Positions 42,836 through 53,100 of a stretch of DNA of 64,000 bases are shown here, one piece after another; position 1 is the first letter of the stretch; each line of letters begins with the position of its first letter. The stretch is taken from NCBI GenBank assembly GCA_039029355.1, contig JBCCGI010000008.1, forward strand, positions 102,077 through 166,076, in the 5' to 3' direction. The notes beneath the pieces were generated by a model. It ran no database searches. It was not told where the DNA came from and saw only the letters and a program-made list of their open reading frames with translations. The position numbers and the translations under genes are program-made. The stretch comes from JBCCGI01 sp039029355. GTDB taxonomy: Bacteria; Planctomycetota; UBA1135; GCA-002686595.

Positions 42836-43555
42836 ATGCCTCGGCGCATCTTCGTCGGCGACATCCAGGGCTGCCGGGACGAGCTCGAGCGGCTCCTGGA
42901 GCGCGTGCGCTTCGACCCCGCGGCCGACGTGCTCCACCCGGTCGGCGACCTGGTCAACCGCGGGCCCGACTCGGTCGGGGCGCTGCGGCTGTGCCGCTCG
43001 CTCGCTGCGCGGGCGGTGCTCGGGAACCACGACCTGCACCTGCTGGGGCGGCACGCCGGGCTGCGCGGACCGAAGCGGCGCGACACGCTGGACGACGTGC
43101 TTGCCGCCGCCGACCGCGACGAGCTCTGCGGCTGGCTCGCAGGCCAGCCGTTCGTGCGCCGGATGGACGACCTCTACCAGATCCACGCCGGGCTGCATCC
43201 GGGCTGGAGCGACCCGCAGGCCGAGCTCCACGGCCTCGCCCCCCTGGGCGACGACCCGCGCGCGGCGTTTGCGGTGCGGGTGCGCTACTGCGACGAGCAC
43301 GGAGCGCTGCCCGACGACGACGGCGCGCCGCCGGGTCCGCCGTTCCGGCCCTGGTTTGAGCACTACGACCCCGCGCGCCACGCCGGCCGCACGGTGGTCT
43401 TCGGGCACTGGGCGGTGCGCGGCCTGGTGGTCGAGGAGCGCCTGCGCGGCCTCGACACCGGCTGCGTCTGGGGCGGCCGGCTCACGGCCTGGATCCCCGA
43501 GGAGGACCGCATCGAGCAGGTCGACGCGGCCCGGGCCTACGCCGAGGTCCGCTAG
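42836..43555 (+). CDS. apaH: symmetrical bis(5'-nucleosyl)-tetraphosphatase (ApaH-like metallophosphoesterase)
   Basis: This 239-residue calcineurin-fold enzyme is expected to hydrolyse Ap4A to two ADP. The metal-site motifs are in order: FVGDIQGC (family GDIQGC), VGDLVNRGPDS, LGNHDLHLLG, the His in QIHAGLHP, and VVFGHWA with LDTGCVWGGRLTA. These match E. coli ApaH closely; it is slightly shorter than the usual ~280 residues. ATG 42836 begins two residues before the first strand. It converges on the Lys/Gly-tailed protein gene. Confidence 0.93.
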   Translation: MPRRIFVGDIQGCRDELERLLERVRFDPAADVLHPVGDLVNRGPDSVGALRLCRSLAARAVLGNHDLHLLGRHAGLRGPKRRDTLDDVLAAADRDELCGWLAGQPFVRRMDDLYQIHAGLHPGWSDPQAELHGLAPLGDDPRAAFAVRVRYCDEHGALPDDDGAPPGPPFRPWFEHYDPARHAGRTVVFGHWAVRGLVVEERLRGLDTGCVWGGRLTAWIPEEDRIEQVDAARAYAEVR

Positions 43556-43576
43556 CGGCCCGCGGCCCGCGGCCCG
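43556..43576. repeat. three direct repeats of CGGCCCG between convergent genes
   Basis: CGGCCCG occurs three times in tandem immediately after the ApaH stop, followed by CGGCG. The 38-bp gap is bounded by CTAG at both gene ends (43552-43555 and 43594-43597). Confidence 0.7.
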
Positions 43577-43593
43577 CGGCGCGGAAGGCGCGG

Positions 43594-44730
43594 CTAGCGG
43601 CCGCCGCCCTCCTGCTGCTTCTTCTTGCCGCCGCCCTGGTTCTTCTTCTTCTGCCCGCCCTGGCCCTTCTTCTTCTGGCCCGGCTTCTTCGCGCCGCCCT
43701 GGGGCTTCTTGTTGCCGGCGCCGCCGCCGGCATTCTTGCCGCCCGCCGCGCCGGCCTTGCCGGCGCCGGTGAGCTTGGCCTGGCTCCAGTCGAACGCGAA
43801 GGCGCGCTTCTCCTCGAGCTGAACCGGCTCGCCCTGACCGTTGTCGAAGACCGTCATGGTCGTGCCGGAGACCTGGTGCGGACGGCCGGTGCCGGTCTCG
43901 AACACGCCTTCCAGCGCGAGCGTGCGCGACTTCATCGCGCCGACGCGCTGCAGCTGCTCGGCCCCCGGCATGCCGGCCAGGGTCTTCTCGATCACGCCGG
44001 CGAACTCGTCGCCCTCGTGCTGCACGGTCATCTTGACGCGGATGCAGCGCACGCCGCCGCGCTCGAGCGACTCGATGCACTCGGCGTGCACCTTCGCGGG
44101 CAGGCGCTTCATCCCGACGCCGGGGTATTGCTGCCGCTCGAAGTCGACGCTCTGCCCCTCGGCCAGGGTCGTGCCGGCCCAGGCACCGGCCCAGATCTCC
44201 CAGGCATCGCGGATGCTCTGGCGCGTGGCGGTGGTGAGCACCTTGTTCTTCTGGCCCTCGCGCACGGCGCCGACGAGCTCGGCCTGGCCCTCTTCCTCCA
44301 GCTTGTTGAGCTGCACCTCGACCGCCTTGAGCGAGGCGAAGCCCGTGAAGCGTCCGGCGGGGTTGAGCCGGATGCCCGGGGTGAGCATGTCGTGCACACG
44401 CCGCTGGGTCAGCTGCGGCGCGTCGGCCGGGATCGGCTGGCCGCCGAGGGTGAGGTACTCGGCCGACGAGCGGCCGAGCAGCATCGCCTGACCGTCCTTC
44501 TTCCAGCCGAGGGTGTAGGTCGAGACGATCTCCTGCCCCCCGGTGGTGTGCGTCTCGCGCACCGGCACCGTGCCGCCCGGCCCCCAGCGGAAGCCCAGCA
44601 CCGCCGAGCGCGGCTGCGCCGGCGCGGCGTCCTCGGCCTGGTCGGCCGGCGGGGTTTGCGGCGCCTCTTCCTGGGCGAGCGCGGGGACGACGAGAGCGGC
44701 CAGGGCGAGGGGGAGAGAGAGGCGCTTCAT
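43594..44730 (-). CDS. exported protein with Lys/Gly/Gln-rich low-complexity tail
   Basis: This encodes 378 residues. A Sec signal (KRLSLPLALAALVVPALAQ) is followed by a Pro/Ala/Gln linker and a folded, mostly beta domain (residues ~50-320) with no recognised motif. The last ~50 residues consist almost only of Gly, Lys, Gln and Asn, with clusters such as GQKKKGQGGQKKK. Such a tail is strongly cationic and disordered; binding to acidic polymers or nucleic acid outside the cell is conceivable but unproven. ATG 44730 gives the signal peptide. Confidence 0.75.
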   Translation of the reverse strand: MKRLSLPLALAALVVPALAQEEAPQTPPADQAEDAAPAQPRSAVLGFRWGPGGTVPVRETHTTGGQEIVSTYTLGWKKDGQAMLLGRSSAEYLTLGGQPIPADAPQLTQRRVHDMLTPGIRLNPAGRFTGFASLKAVEVQLNKLEEEGQAELVGAVREGQKNKVLTTATRQSIRDAWEIWAGAWAGTTLAEGQSVDFERQQYPGVGMKRLPAKVHAECIESLERGGVRCIRVKMTVQHEGDEFAGVIEKTLAGMPGAEQLQRVGAMKSRTLALEGVFETGTGRPHQVSGTTMTVFDNGQGEPVQLEEKRAFAFDWSQAKLTGAGKAGAAGGKNAGGGAGNKKPQGGAKKPGQKKKGQGGQKKKNQGGGKKKQQEGGGR

Positions 44731-44740
44731 GGCAGAGATG

Positions 44741-46201
44741 TTAGCAGGACGCCGCCGGCGCAAAGATGCGGCGCCACAGGTTGGTCTGGAGGAGACGGTC
44801 GGGATCGAGCTCGGCCTTCAGCGCGAGGAAGTCGCGCAGCCGGTCCGGCGGGAAGGCCCGCAGCATGTCCTGCGTGCCGATGACGAGATCCTTTGCGAAG
44901 TAAAACTTGCCGCCCGCCTCGGTGGCGATGCGGCTGACCTGGTCACAGTGCGCCCACAGGCCGGCGCGGTTGCGCGGCGTGACCTTGTAGTCCTGGGCCA
45001 GGCTCCAGCCGTCGACCGCGTGGGTCAGCCAGAACGGGTCGGGCCGGTGCCGCTTGAAGACGCCGAGGTACGGCACGTAGCCGTTGCGCTGGTTCCAGCC
45101 CAGGATCTCGCGGTAGGCCTCGTGGGCGGTCTCCTTGGGCAGGAAGATCTGGTGCTGGATCAGCCCGCGCTGCTCGGTGCGGCCGTAGGCCCACTTCCAG
45201 TTGGGAACGAAGTCGAGCAGGAAGGCGAACTCCGCGTGGCGCCAGCGCTGCGGCGGCCCCATCGCCTCCAACCGGCCGGAGATGTACTTCGAGAAGTTGA
45301 TCAGCCGCATCCCCGGGTCGTTGCAGAAGAAGCGCAGCACGCGCCACAGCTCGGACTTGGGGAAAACCCCCGCCACCTTGGAGGGCAGGATCTGGTGGTC
45401 GAGCGACAGCGTGCGCTCGGGCTCGTGGTCGGCGCCCGGGTCGAGGTAGCGCGCGTCGTGGATCAGCCCGCGCCCCAACGTGTCGCCGGAGCCGAACATG
45501 TCGATCCAGCCGACGAGGTAGTCCGCCTCGCCGCGGCCGGCCTCCATGTAGGCCATCATCTCGCGCAGGTTGCGGTTCGCGAAGGCGCGCACCTCCAGCT
45601 CGCCCGAGTAGACCCGGTGCGTCTGGAGCACGATCCGCGCGAAGCAGCCCAGCATCCCGAAGCCGCCGATCGCGGCGTGGAACAGGTCGGCGTTCTCTTC
45701 GCGGTTGCAGGTGCGCAGCTCGCCCGAGGGCAGGATCAGGTCGAACTCCAGGATGTGGTCGCCGATCGTCCCGACCTTGTAGTTGTTCTTGCCGTGGATG
45801 TTCATCGCCGCGGCGCCGGCGAGGGTGGGGAAGGCCGTGCCCGAGACGACCTTAGGCCAGAAGCCCAGCGGCACGATGTGCTTCCAGAGCTGCTCGATCG
45901 TCACACCCGGCTCGCAGGTCGCGATGCCGGTCTCGGTGTCGAAGTGCAGCAGCCGGTTCATCCGCGAGATGTCCAGCACATGCCCCTCGGCGTTGCACGA
46001 GGCGTCGCCGTAGCTGTTGCCCGTGCCGCGCAGCGCCAGCGAGACGCCGTCGGCCCGCGCGCGCTCGAAGACCGCGACGATCTCCTCGACCGACCGGGGG
46101 CGGAACACCTTCGCGTGGGCCCCCACCGCCATGCCCCAGCCCTCGACGTACTCGAAGGTCGAGGCGAGCCCGCTGCCTGTCGCCTGCGCCATCGTCTCCA
46201 C
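44741..46201 (-). CDS. FAD-linked oxidoreductase, DprE1-like
   Basis: This 486-residue VAO-family flavoenzyme has an FAD-binding PCMH domain: LALRGTGNSYGDASCN near residue 55-70, ATCEPGVTIEQLWKHIVPLGFWPKVVSGT, and AAAMNIHGKNNYKVGTIGDHILEFDLI. The C-terminal part (VFKRHRPDPFWLTHAVDGWSLAQDYKV, then FYFAKDLVIGTQ) matches the decaprenylphosphoryl-ribose oxidase (DprE1) branch. With the SDR gene 3 bp upstream it recreates the DprE1-DprE2 epimerase pair that in actinobacteria makes the arabinose donor. Starts at GTG 46201 or ATG 46192 are both possible. Confidence 0.85.
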   Translation of the reverse strand: METMAQATGSGLASTFEYVEGWGMAVGAHAKVFRPRSVEEIVAVFERARADGVSLALRGTGNSYGDASCNAEGHVLDISRMNRLLHFDTETGIATCEPGVTIEQLWKHIVPLGFWPKVVSGTAFPTLAGAAAMNIHGKNNYKVGTIGDHILEFDLILPSGELRTCNREENADLFHAAIGGFGMLGCFARIVLQTHRVYSGELEVRAFANRNLREMMAYMEAGRGEADYLVGWIDMFGSGDTLGRGLIHDARYLDPGADHEPERTLSLDHQILPSKVAGVFPKSELWRVLRFFCNDPGMRLINFSKYISGRLEAMGPPQRWRHAEFAFLLDFVPNWKWAYGRTEQRGLIQHQIFLPKETAHEAYREILGWNQRNGYVPYLGVFKRHRPDPFWLTHAVDGWSLAQDYKVTPRNRAGLWAHCDQVSRIATEAGGKFYFAKDLVIGTQDMLRAFPPDRLRDFLALKAELDPDRLLQTNLWRRIFAPAASC

Positions 46202-46204
46202 GGC

Positions 46205-47017
46205 CTAGATGCTCGCCTTCCGGAAGAGGAAGGACGGCACCAAGCGGAGCACGAGCCCGACCAGGTTCCAACGAACCGGCACGTAACGGGTGTTCACGCG
46301 GTTGCGCGCCGCCGCGAGGATCTGGCGCGCGGCCTGCTCGGCCGAGATCAGCCAGAAGAGGCCGTCCATGCCCTTGGTCATGGCCGTGTCGACGTAGCCC
46401 GGCTTGATCGTGCAGACGTGGACGCCGACCTCCGACAGGCGGTTGCGCAGCGCCTCCAGGTAGGTGTTCATCGCGGCCTTGCTGGTGCAGTAGACCGGGT
46501 TGCCCTTGCGGCCGCGGTCGCCGGCGATCGACGAGATGCCGACGATCGTGCCCTCGCGCTGGGTCTGGAAGAGGTGCGCGGTCGGGTTGCACCAGGCGAC
46601 GCAGCCGGCGACGTTCACGCTCAGGATGTCGAGGTCCTTGGCGGTGTCGTACTCCTTCGGCTCGATCTTCGGCATGATGCCGGCCGCGAAGACCAGCAGG
46701 TCGAGCCCGCCCAGCTCGCGCACGAGCTCCTCGAAGAGCGCGGGCACCTCGTCGGTGTTGGCCACGTCGTGGGCGCGGACGATCACCGCGCCGCCGGTGC
46801 GCTCGGCGGCCTCGGAGGCCGCGGCGCGCAGCTCCTCCAGCCGCTCGGCGCGGCGCGCGAGCGCCGCGACGCGGTAGCCCTCGGCGGCGAGCTGCCGCAC
46901 GATGGCCTCGCCCATGCCGGAGCTCGCGCCGACGACGATCGCGCGGCGCTTCCCGGGCGGGATTCCGGCGAGGCGGGGAGGGGTCTGGGTCCGCTCCTTC
47001 TGGACGGTCTGGCTCAT
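46205..47017 (-). CDS. SDR-family reductase, DprE2-like
   Basis: This 270-residue short-chain dehydrogenase has the cofactor loop GASSGMGEAI, an NxAG-like motif written VFAAGIM, catalytic Ser in VGISSIAGDRG and YCTSKAA carrying the Tyr and Lys. The C-terminal hydrophobic tail (LVGLVLRLVPSFLFRK) could associate with the membrane. Its neighbour 3 bp downstream is a DprE1-like oxidase; by analogy this protein would reduce the 2-keto intermediate, completing epimerisation of a polyprenyl-phosphate sugar. ATG 47017 is chosen; the frame to 47107 overlaps the upstream intergenic region. Confidence 0.86.
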   Translation of the reverse strand: MSQTVQKERTQTPPRLAGIPPGKRRAIVVGASSGMGEAIVRQLAAEGYRVAALARRAERLEELRAAASEAAERTGGAVIVRAHDVANTDEVPALFEELVRELGGLDLLVFAAGIMPKIEPKEYDTAKDLDILSVNVAGCVAWCNPTAHLFQTQREGTIVGISSIAGDRGRKGNPVYCTSKAAMNTYLEALRNRLSEVGVHVCTIKPGYVDTAMTKGMDGLFWLISAEQAARQILAAARNRVNTRYVPVRWNLVGLVLRLVPSFLFRKASI

Positions 47018-47153
47018 GGCGTACGCCGCTCGATCGGCGCTCAGGGGGCGTTCTGGGCTGGGGGGTTGGATACTTCGCCAGAAGGCGGCCGAAAACCATA
47101 GCACCAAGCCCCGCTTGGCCCCCGGTTCGCGCCCGACGGCCGCCGGCGCGGCC

Positions 47154-50051
47154 TCAATCCGCCTTCAGCGGGCCCCGCAGGATGGTCTCGACGCGGCCCT
47201 CGGGCGAGAGCACCAAGGTCGTCGGGATCGGGAGCCGGGCCAGGTCGACCAGCTCCTCGAGCGGCACCGCGTCGTCCGCGGGCTTGGCCCGGGCGCCGAG
47301 GTAGTAGGCGGGATACCCGCCGCCGCGCTGTTCGAGGCGCTGCTCGGCCAGGGCTACGTCGCCGGGGGCGTCCATGCTGATCGCCACCACCCGCTGCTCG
47401 CCGCCGTCGTCGATCTTCTGCAGGTCGGGGATCTCGCGCACGCAGGGCGCGCAGTAGCTCGCCCACAGGTTCAGAAGCACCGGCTTGCCGCCGCCGATCT
47501 CGCGCACGTCGAGCACCGCGCGCTCGCCGCCGGCGGTCCGGACCGCGAGGCGCGGGAGCAGGTCGCCCTCCTGCACCAACAGCCCCGGCGGCAGCGGATC
47601 GGGAAGCCGCTTCGCGGCGCCGTCGCGGAGCTCGGGCTCGCCGCGCCCCTCGACCAGGAGCGCGCGCGACCCGCGCGCGAGCTCGCCGAAGGACTCGCGC
47701 ACGCCGCCGGGCCAGATCACGTCGACCGACGCGCGCTCGGCCGCGCCGAGGCCGAAGACCAGCTCGGGCGCCTGGCAGGTGACGAAGCCGCCGCCGCGCG
47801 AGAGCACCTGGGCCACCTCGCCCGCGGGGCCGTTCACCACGACCGTCGCGCCGACCGCCTCGGCGTTGCCGCCGGTGCCGCGCAGGCGCAGCTTGAGGAA
47901 GCCGTCGCCCAGGGAGAGGTCGTTGCGGTAGAGCCCGTGCCGCTCGCGCTGGATGTTGTGCACGAACAGGTCGACGTCGCCGTCGTCGTCGAAGTCGCAC
48001 GTGATCACCGCGCGTCCGTCGTTGGGCGAGTCGGCGCCGGAGAGCGCGGAGAGGTCCGCGAAGCTCCCGCCGGCGTTGATCCAGACCATGTCGCGCTCGT
48101 GGCCGCTGAACGACAGGCCGTCGGAGAACATCTGCGAGTTGTGCAGGCTCTGGTACGCCCCGCTATTCACCTTCTGGGCCGAAGCGATGCTCTCCTCCGC
48201 CTCGGTGTCCACCGTCGACGCCACCACGTGGCGCCAGTAGGTGCTTCATGTGTCCGCCGCAGTGTCGCCGGTGACGAAGCCGTTGGCGTTGAAGACGTCG
48301 AGCCGGCCGTCGAGATCCAGGTCGAAGAGCGCCGGCGACCAGGCCCAGGCGCCACCGACGCCGCCGGCGTCGCGCGACAGGCGCTCGAACCCGGGCGAGT
48401 CGCCGCGCGGCTCGCCGTGCGCCAGGAAGACCGAGTTGCCGGCCGCCATCTTCTTCAGGTCGGCGGTGACGCCGTCCTGCTGCTGCAGGCGGCGCAGGAT
48501 GCGGTTGCCGGCCGTCGAGGACATGTTGGCGACGTACAGGTCCAACCCGCCGTCGTTGTCCAGGTCGCCCCAGCTCGTGCCCATGCCGTTGCCGAGGTCG
48601 CGCACCCCCAGGGCCTCGGCGGCGTCGGCGAAGCCGCCGGCGCCGTCGTTGCGCCAGAGGTGGTTGTGGCCGTAGTCGTTGGCGACGTAGAGGTCCTGGT
48701 CGCCGTCCACGTCGAAGTCGGCCGCCGCGGCGGCATAGCTCCAGGAGGAGTCCGCCATGCCCGCCGCCTCGGTCGCGTCGACCAGGCGCGTCCCCCCGTC
48801 GTTGGCGAACAGCACGTTGGGCATACCGTTGGAGGCCTGCAGCCAGGAGTTGTTCGGCTCGGCCTGCGGTCGGCCGTAGTTGCACAGGTAGAGGTCGAGG
48901 AAGCCGTCGAGGTCGCGGTCGAGCACGACCAGCGTGTAGCCGTAGGCCAGCCGGTCGAAGCCGAGCTCGGCCCCGGCCTCCTCGAACTTGCCCTCGCCGC
49001 CGTTCCTGTAGAAGCGCAGCCGGTTGCCGCCGATCGCGCCGTCGGGCTCGCGCCAGCCGACGTCGGCCAGGGCCAGGTCCTGGTCGCCGTCGCCCTCGAG
49101 GTCGAAGAACACGCAGCCGGTGCCGCCGGCCGAGCCGCCCACCCCGCGCTCTTCGGTCTGGTCGTCGAACGCGAGCACGCCGTCGTCGTCGCGGGCGATG
49201 TAGAGGAAGTTGCGCTGGGCGCTGGGCACGAACAGGTCGTAGAGCCCGTCGCCGTCCGCGTCGCCGGCGGCGGCGCCGTTCCAGGCGAAGCGCTCGTTGC
49301 CCGGCTGGCCGAAGCGGATGCCGGCGTGCGCGACGCCGGCGGCGGCGGAGACGTCGGAGAAGAGGTAGGCCTCGCGGCGCTCCTCCTTCAGCGACTCCAG
49401 CCCGAGGTGCGTCAGACGCCACTCGCCGAGGATCTTCTCGACCCGCGTCCGGGCCCAGGCGGAGACGTGGCGCGGGCCGCCGCGCTCGTCGGTGCCCAGC
49501 ACGGTGATCTTCAGGCGCACCGTCCCCCACACCGGCCGCCCGGTCTGGAACTCGGCCGCCTTGACCTTCCACACGACGGTCTCGACGCGCTTCCAGGGGC
49601 CGATCCACTCCTGCAGGCCGGCCAGGAAGCCGTCGCGGCCGACCACGGGCGCGGTCGTGACGTCCCAGGTGTGGCGCTCGGCGTCGAGCGGCAGCGGCTC
49701 GACTTCGGGCTCCGCCAGCCCCACCAGGCCGTGGGCGGCGAAGGAGCCGTCGAACCAGTCGAGCGCCGCGCCGAAGTCGCGCCGGCGGAGCTTGTCGGCC
49801 AGGTCGACCAGGCGGTTCGCCACAGCCTCGGAGTGGTCCTCGACCAGCTCCAGCTCGGTCACCGGGCGGTCGGGCGACGGCACCTCAACGCGGTCGGGCA
49901 GGGCGAGCTCGGGCGTCGAGGTGGAGGTCTCCTCGGGCGCGGCCGGCTCGCTGCCGCCGCAGCCCGCCGCCAGAAGGAAAACCGAAAGGAGAAGGGCGCC
50001 GGGGCGCCGGGGACGGTCGCTGGAGGGGCCGAGGGGGATCTGGAGGCGCAT
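47154..50051 (-). CDS. FG-GAP/ASPIC-UnbV lipoprotein with C-terminal thioredoxin-like domain; one in-frame UGA at codon 602
   Basis: Read through, this is a 965-residue lipoprotein. Domains in order: signal with lipobox LLAAGC (~residues 26-31); a helical/NTF2-like N-terminal region (~70-230); about five FG-GAP/VCBS repeats with Ca-type loops (DADGDGLYDLF, DLEGDGDQDLA, DRDLDGFLDLY, DVDGDQDLYVA, DLDNDGGLDLY); further repeats after the UGA (DFDDDGDVDLF); an ASPIC/UnbV domain (VDVIWPGGVRESF); and a TlpA-like redoxin domain with Cys867-Ala-Pro-Cys870. The only interruption is TGA at 48246-48248. Automatic callers would split it into 48246-50051 and 47154-48227. No frameshift or second lesion is present and codon use is uniform on both sides. 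Confidence 0.8.
48217..48248 (-). promoter_or_regulatory. in-frame UGA with downstream hairpin, candidate selenocysteine insertion site
   Basis: TGA at 48246-48248 lies in frame between GDTAADT and STYWRHVVAS. Starting 11 nt after it, GGCGCCAC-GTG-GTGGCGTC can fold into an 8-bp stem (one G-U pair) with a 3-nt loop beginning with G at +19 (hairpin 48217-48235). Bacterial SECIS elements are loosely defined as a short stem whose small loop starts with G about 16-37 nt after UGA, so the fit is good. Chance hairpins are, however, common in DNA this GC-rich. Confidence 0.45.
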
Positions 50052-50149
50052 GGGGAAAGAACGTCCGGCCCGGGCCGGGCTCTTGGCGGCGGACGCAATC
50101 ACGCTACGGCCTTTGCCGCGGGAGGGAGAGACGTTTCCATACCTTCCTC

Positions 50150-53100
50150 ATGGAAAGCCCCCTCGTACGCGCCGCCCTCCTGGCCTCGACTCTGCTCCCC
50201 CTCGCCGGCTGCGGCGGCGGCGAAGACGCCCCCGAGGAGCTACCCCTAGAGCTCCTCCTCGCCCGCGAGCGCGCCGCCGCGCACTTCGCCGAGAGCGAGT
50301 TCGGGCGCTCGCTCGACGAGCTGCGCCCGCTGGCCGACGTCGAGGGCGCCGCCTACGAGGACTTGATCCACGCCGCCTGCGTCGCGCTGCAGCCGGCGGT
50401 GTTCGACCCCGACCTGGCCCAGGGCTGGGTGGAGCGCGCCGAGGTGCTCGAACCCGACAACCCGCGCACCAGCTGGGCCCGCTTCCGGCTCGCGAAGATC
50501 GACGGCGAGTTCGAGCAGGCGCTGGACTGGCTGCGCAAGGTTGAAGCCGCCGACCCGCGCGACCTGCCGACGCTGATCGCAATCGGAAGCCTGCTCGACC
50601 TGCTCGACAGCGTCGAGGAGGCGCGCGACTACTACCTGCGCGTGCTCGACGTCGGCCCCGACTTCGGCGGGAGCTGGTACCGCACGACCGCCTTCCGGCT
50701 GCAGCAGCTGGAGCGCCAGTCGGGCAACGACGAAGAGGCCTCGCGCTGGCGCAAGGAGTTCGACCGCCTGGGCGCCGAGGGCATCACGATCCCGACGCAG
50801 GACGACTTCGACCGCGGCACTTACGGCTCGGTCGCGCCGCCGCCGGCGGAGGCGCACCGCGCGCGCGCCGAGGGCCTGGCCGGCTGGGACTTCGGTTCCG
50901 AGCTCTCCGAGCCCGCGCCCGGCGCGCTCGGCCTGTTCGCGGCCACGACCGGTGCGTCGGTCGTCGAGGAGAAGGACAAGGTCGGCCAGAGCGGCAGCCT
51001 TGGGAACACCTTCCGCGACGAAGACGCGCCGCCGCAGGAGCTCGTGCGCTTCGGTGCGCGCGGTCTCGAGCTGGGCCGGCTCGCGGGCGACGCCTGGAGC
51101 TGGCGTACGCTCCACCCGGGGCCGGTCGAGGCCGCGTGCGGACTGGACCTCGGCACCGGCGACGCGGACGGCGGCGACGGCGACCTCGACCTCGCGTGCG
51201 CGACGCCCGCGGGGCTCGTGCTGCTGGTGAACGACGGCGGGGAGTTCGTCGCCGGCGAGCCGCTCGCGACCTTCGACGGCGCGGTCGCCGCGCTCGAGGC
51301 CGTGGACTACGACCACGAGGGCGACCTCGACCTGCTCGCGGTCGGTGAGTTCGGCGTGCGGCTCTTCCGCAACGACGCCGCGCACGCCGCCGGGGGCGCG
51401 TTCGTCGACGTGACCGCCGAGGCGGGCCTGCCGAGCGGCGGGGCCTTCGCCTGGTGCGCGGTCGAGGATGTGGACGCGGACAACGACGTCGACCTGCTCC
51501 TCGGCGGCGCGGGCTCCGCGTACCTGGCGAACAACGAGCGCGGCGGACGCCTCTCGGACGCGAGCACGCGCTTCCCCGCCGCGCTGGCCGCCGCCCTCGC
51601 CGCCGGCGGCGCACGCCTCGCCGACTTCGACCACGACGGGCGCATGGACGCCTGGCCCGCCGGCGCGGACGAGCACTACTTCCGCGGCCTGCTCGGCGGC
51701 GGCTTCGAGCGCGCCGACGCCGGCGAGCTCGGCGCGCCGCTGGCCGGCGACGTCGCCCTCGCCACGACGCCGCGCGTCGCCGTGCTGGACGCGGACCGCG
51801 CCGGCGCACCGGTGCGCGTCGAGCTCGAGGGCGCGGACGACGCCACGCGACTCGTCACCCGCCGCGCCGCCGAGGGCGGGCCGCCGGCGATCCTGCTCGC
51901 CCTCCGCGGCGGCAAGGACAACCGCCGCGGCAAGGGCGCGGTCGTCGAGCTGGTCTACGGCCCGCTCTACCGCCGCATGTACTGGAGCGGCGAGCCCACG
52001 CTGATCGCGACCCACGGGCTCGACGCGCTCGACGTGCTGCGCGTGAGCTGGCCCAACGGCGTGGTGCAGAGCGCGGTGGGCGTGCCGGGCGAGGGGCGCT
52101 TCGTGCTCTCCCAGCGCGAGGGCCTGGTCGGCTCGTGCCCCTTCCTCTATTCGTGGAACGGCGAGACGTACGAGTTCATCAGCGACGTGATCGGCATCAC
52201 GCCGCTCGGCCTGCCGATGGGGCCGGGTCAGCTCGTCCCGCCCGACCACGACGAGTACGTGCTCGTGCGGGGCGACCAGCTGCGGCCGAAGGACGGCATG
52301 TTCGAGCTGCAGTTCACCGAGGAGCTGCGCGAGGTCACCTACCTCGACCGCATCCGCCTGGACGTCGTCGACCACCCCACGGGCACCGACATCTTCCCGA
52401 ACGAGCGCTTCACCTTCCCGCCCTTCCCCGAGCCGCACACCCACACGGTGACCGACCCGCTGGTGCCGCGGCGCGCGACCGGCAGCGACGGCGGCGACTG
52501 GCGCGCGGAGCTCGCCGCGACGGACGGCGAGCACGCCGCGCCCTTCCGCGAGCTGCGCGGGCAGTTCCTGGGCCTGGCCGAGCCGCACTTCCTCGAGCTG
52601 GAGTTCGATCCCGAGCTCGTCCGCGACGCGCCGCGCCTGCGGCTGGTGATGACCGGCTGGCTGTACTGGACCGACGCGAGCGTGAACATGGCTTCGGCGC
52701 GCCACCCCGAGGTCGAGTTCGTCCCGCCGCTCCTGCAGGTGCCGGACGGCGCGGGCTGGCGCACCGTCGAGCCGCCGCTCGGCTTCCCCGCCGGCAAGAC
52801 CAAGACGATGGTGATCGACGTCACCGCGCACGTCGACCGCGCCGACCCGCGCCTGCGGATCTTCAGCACGCTGTCGCTCTATTGGGACTCGATCCTGCTC
52901 GCGGTCGACGACGACGACGCGCCGCTCGCGGTCACGTCGGTCGAGCCGGCGGCCGCGGAGCTGTGGCTGCGCGGCTTCTCGAAGCGCGTCCCCTATCTGG
53001 GACACGAGGAGCTCGACTGGTTCGAGTGGGACGAGCTCGACGACCAGCCGCGCTGGAACCAGCACCCCGGGCTCTACACCAAGCTGGGCGCCTGCCTGCC

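Noticed and set aside
43556..43593. CRISPR-like or larger tandem repeat at CGGCCCG units
   Set aside because: Only three 7-bp units without spacers; a short slippage repeat at most.
48217..48248. Frameshift as explanation for the split FG-GAP/ASPIC gene
   Set aside because: Both halves are in the same frame across the TGA, and the codons between the TGA and the downstream GTG are open, so no insertion or deletion is needed.
46902..50249. 1115-codon plus-strand frame
   Set aside because: It is antisense to the FG-GAP/ASPIC gene and the SDR gene. The composition (His/Asp/Val/Arg) is typical of reverse-strand shadows.
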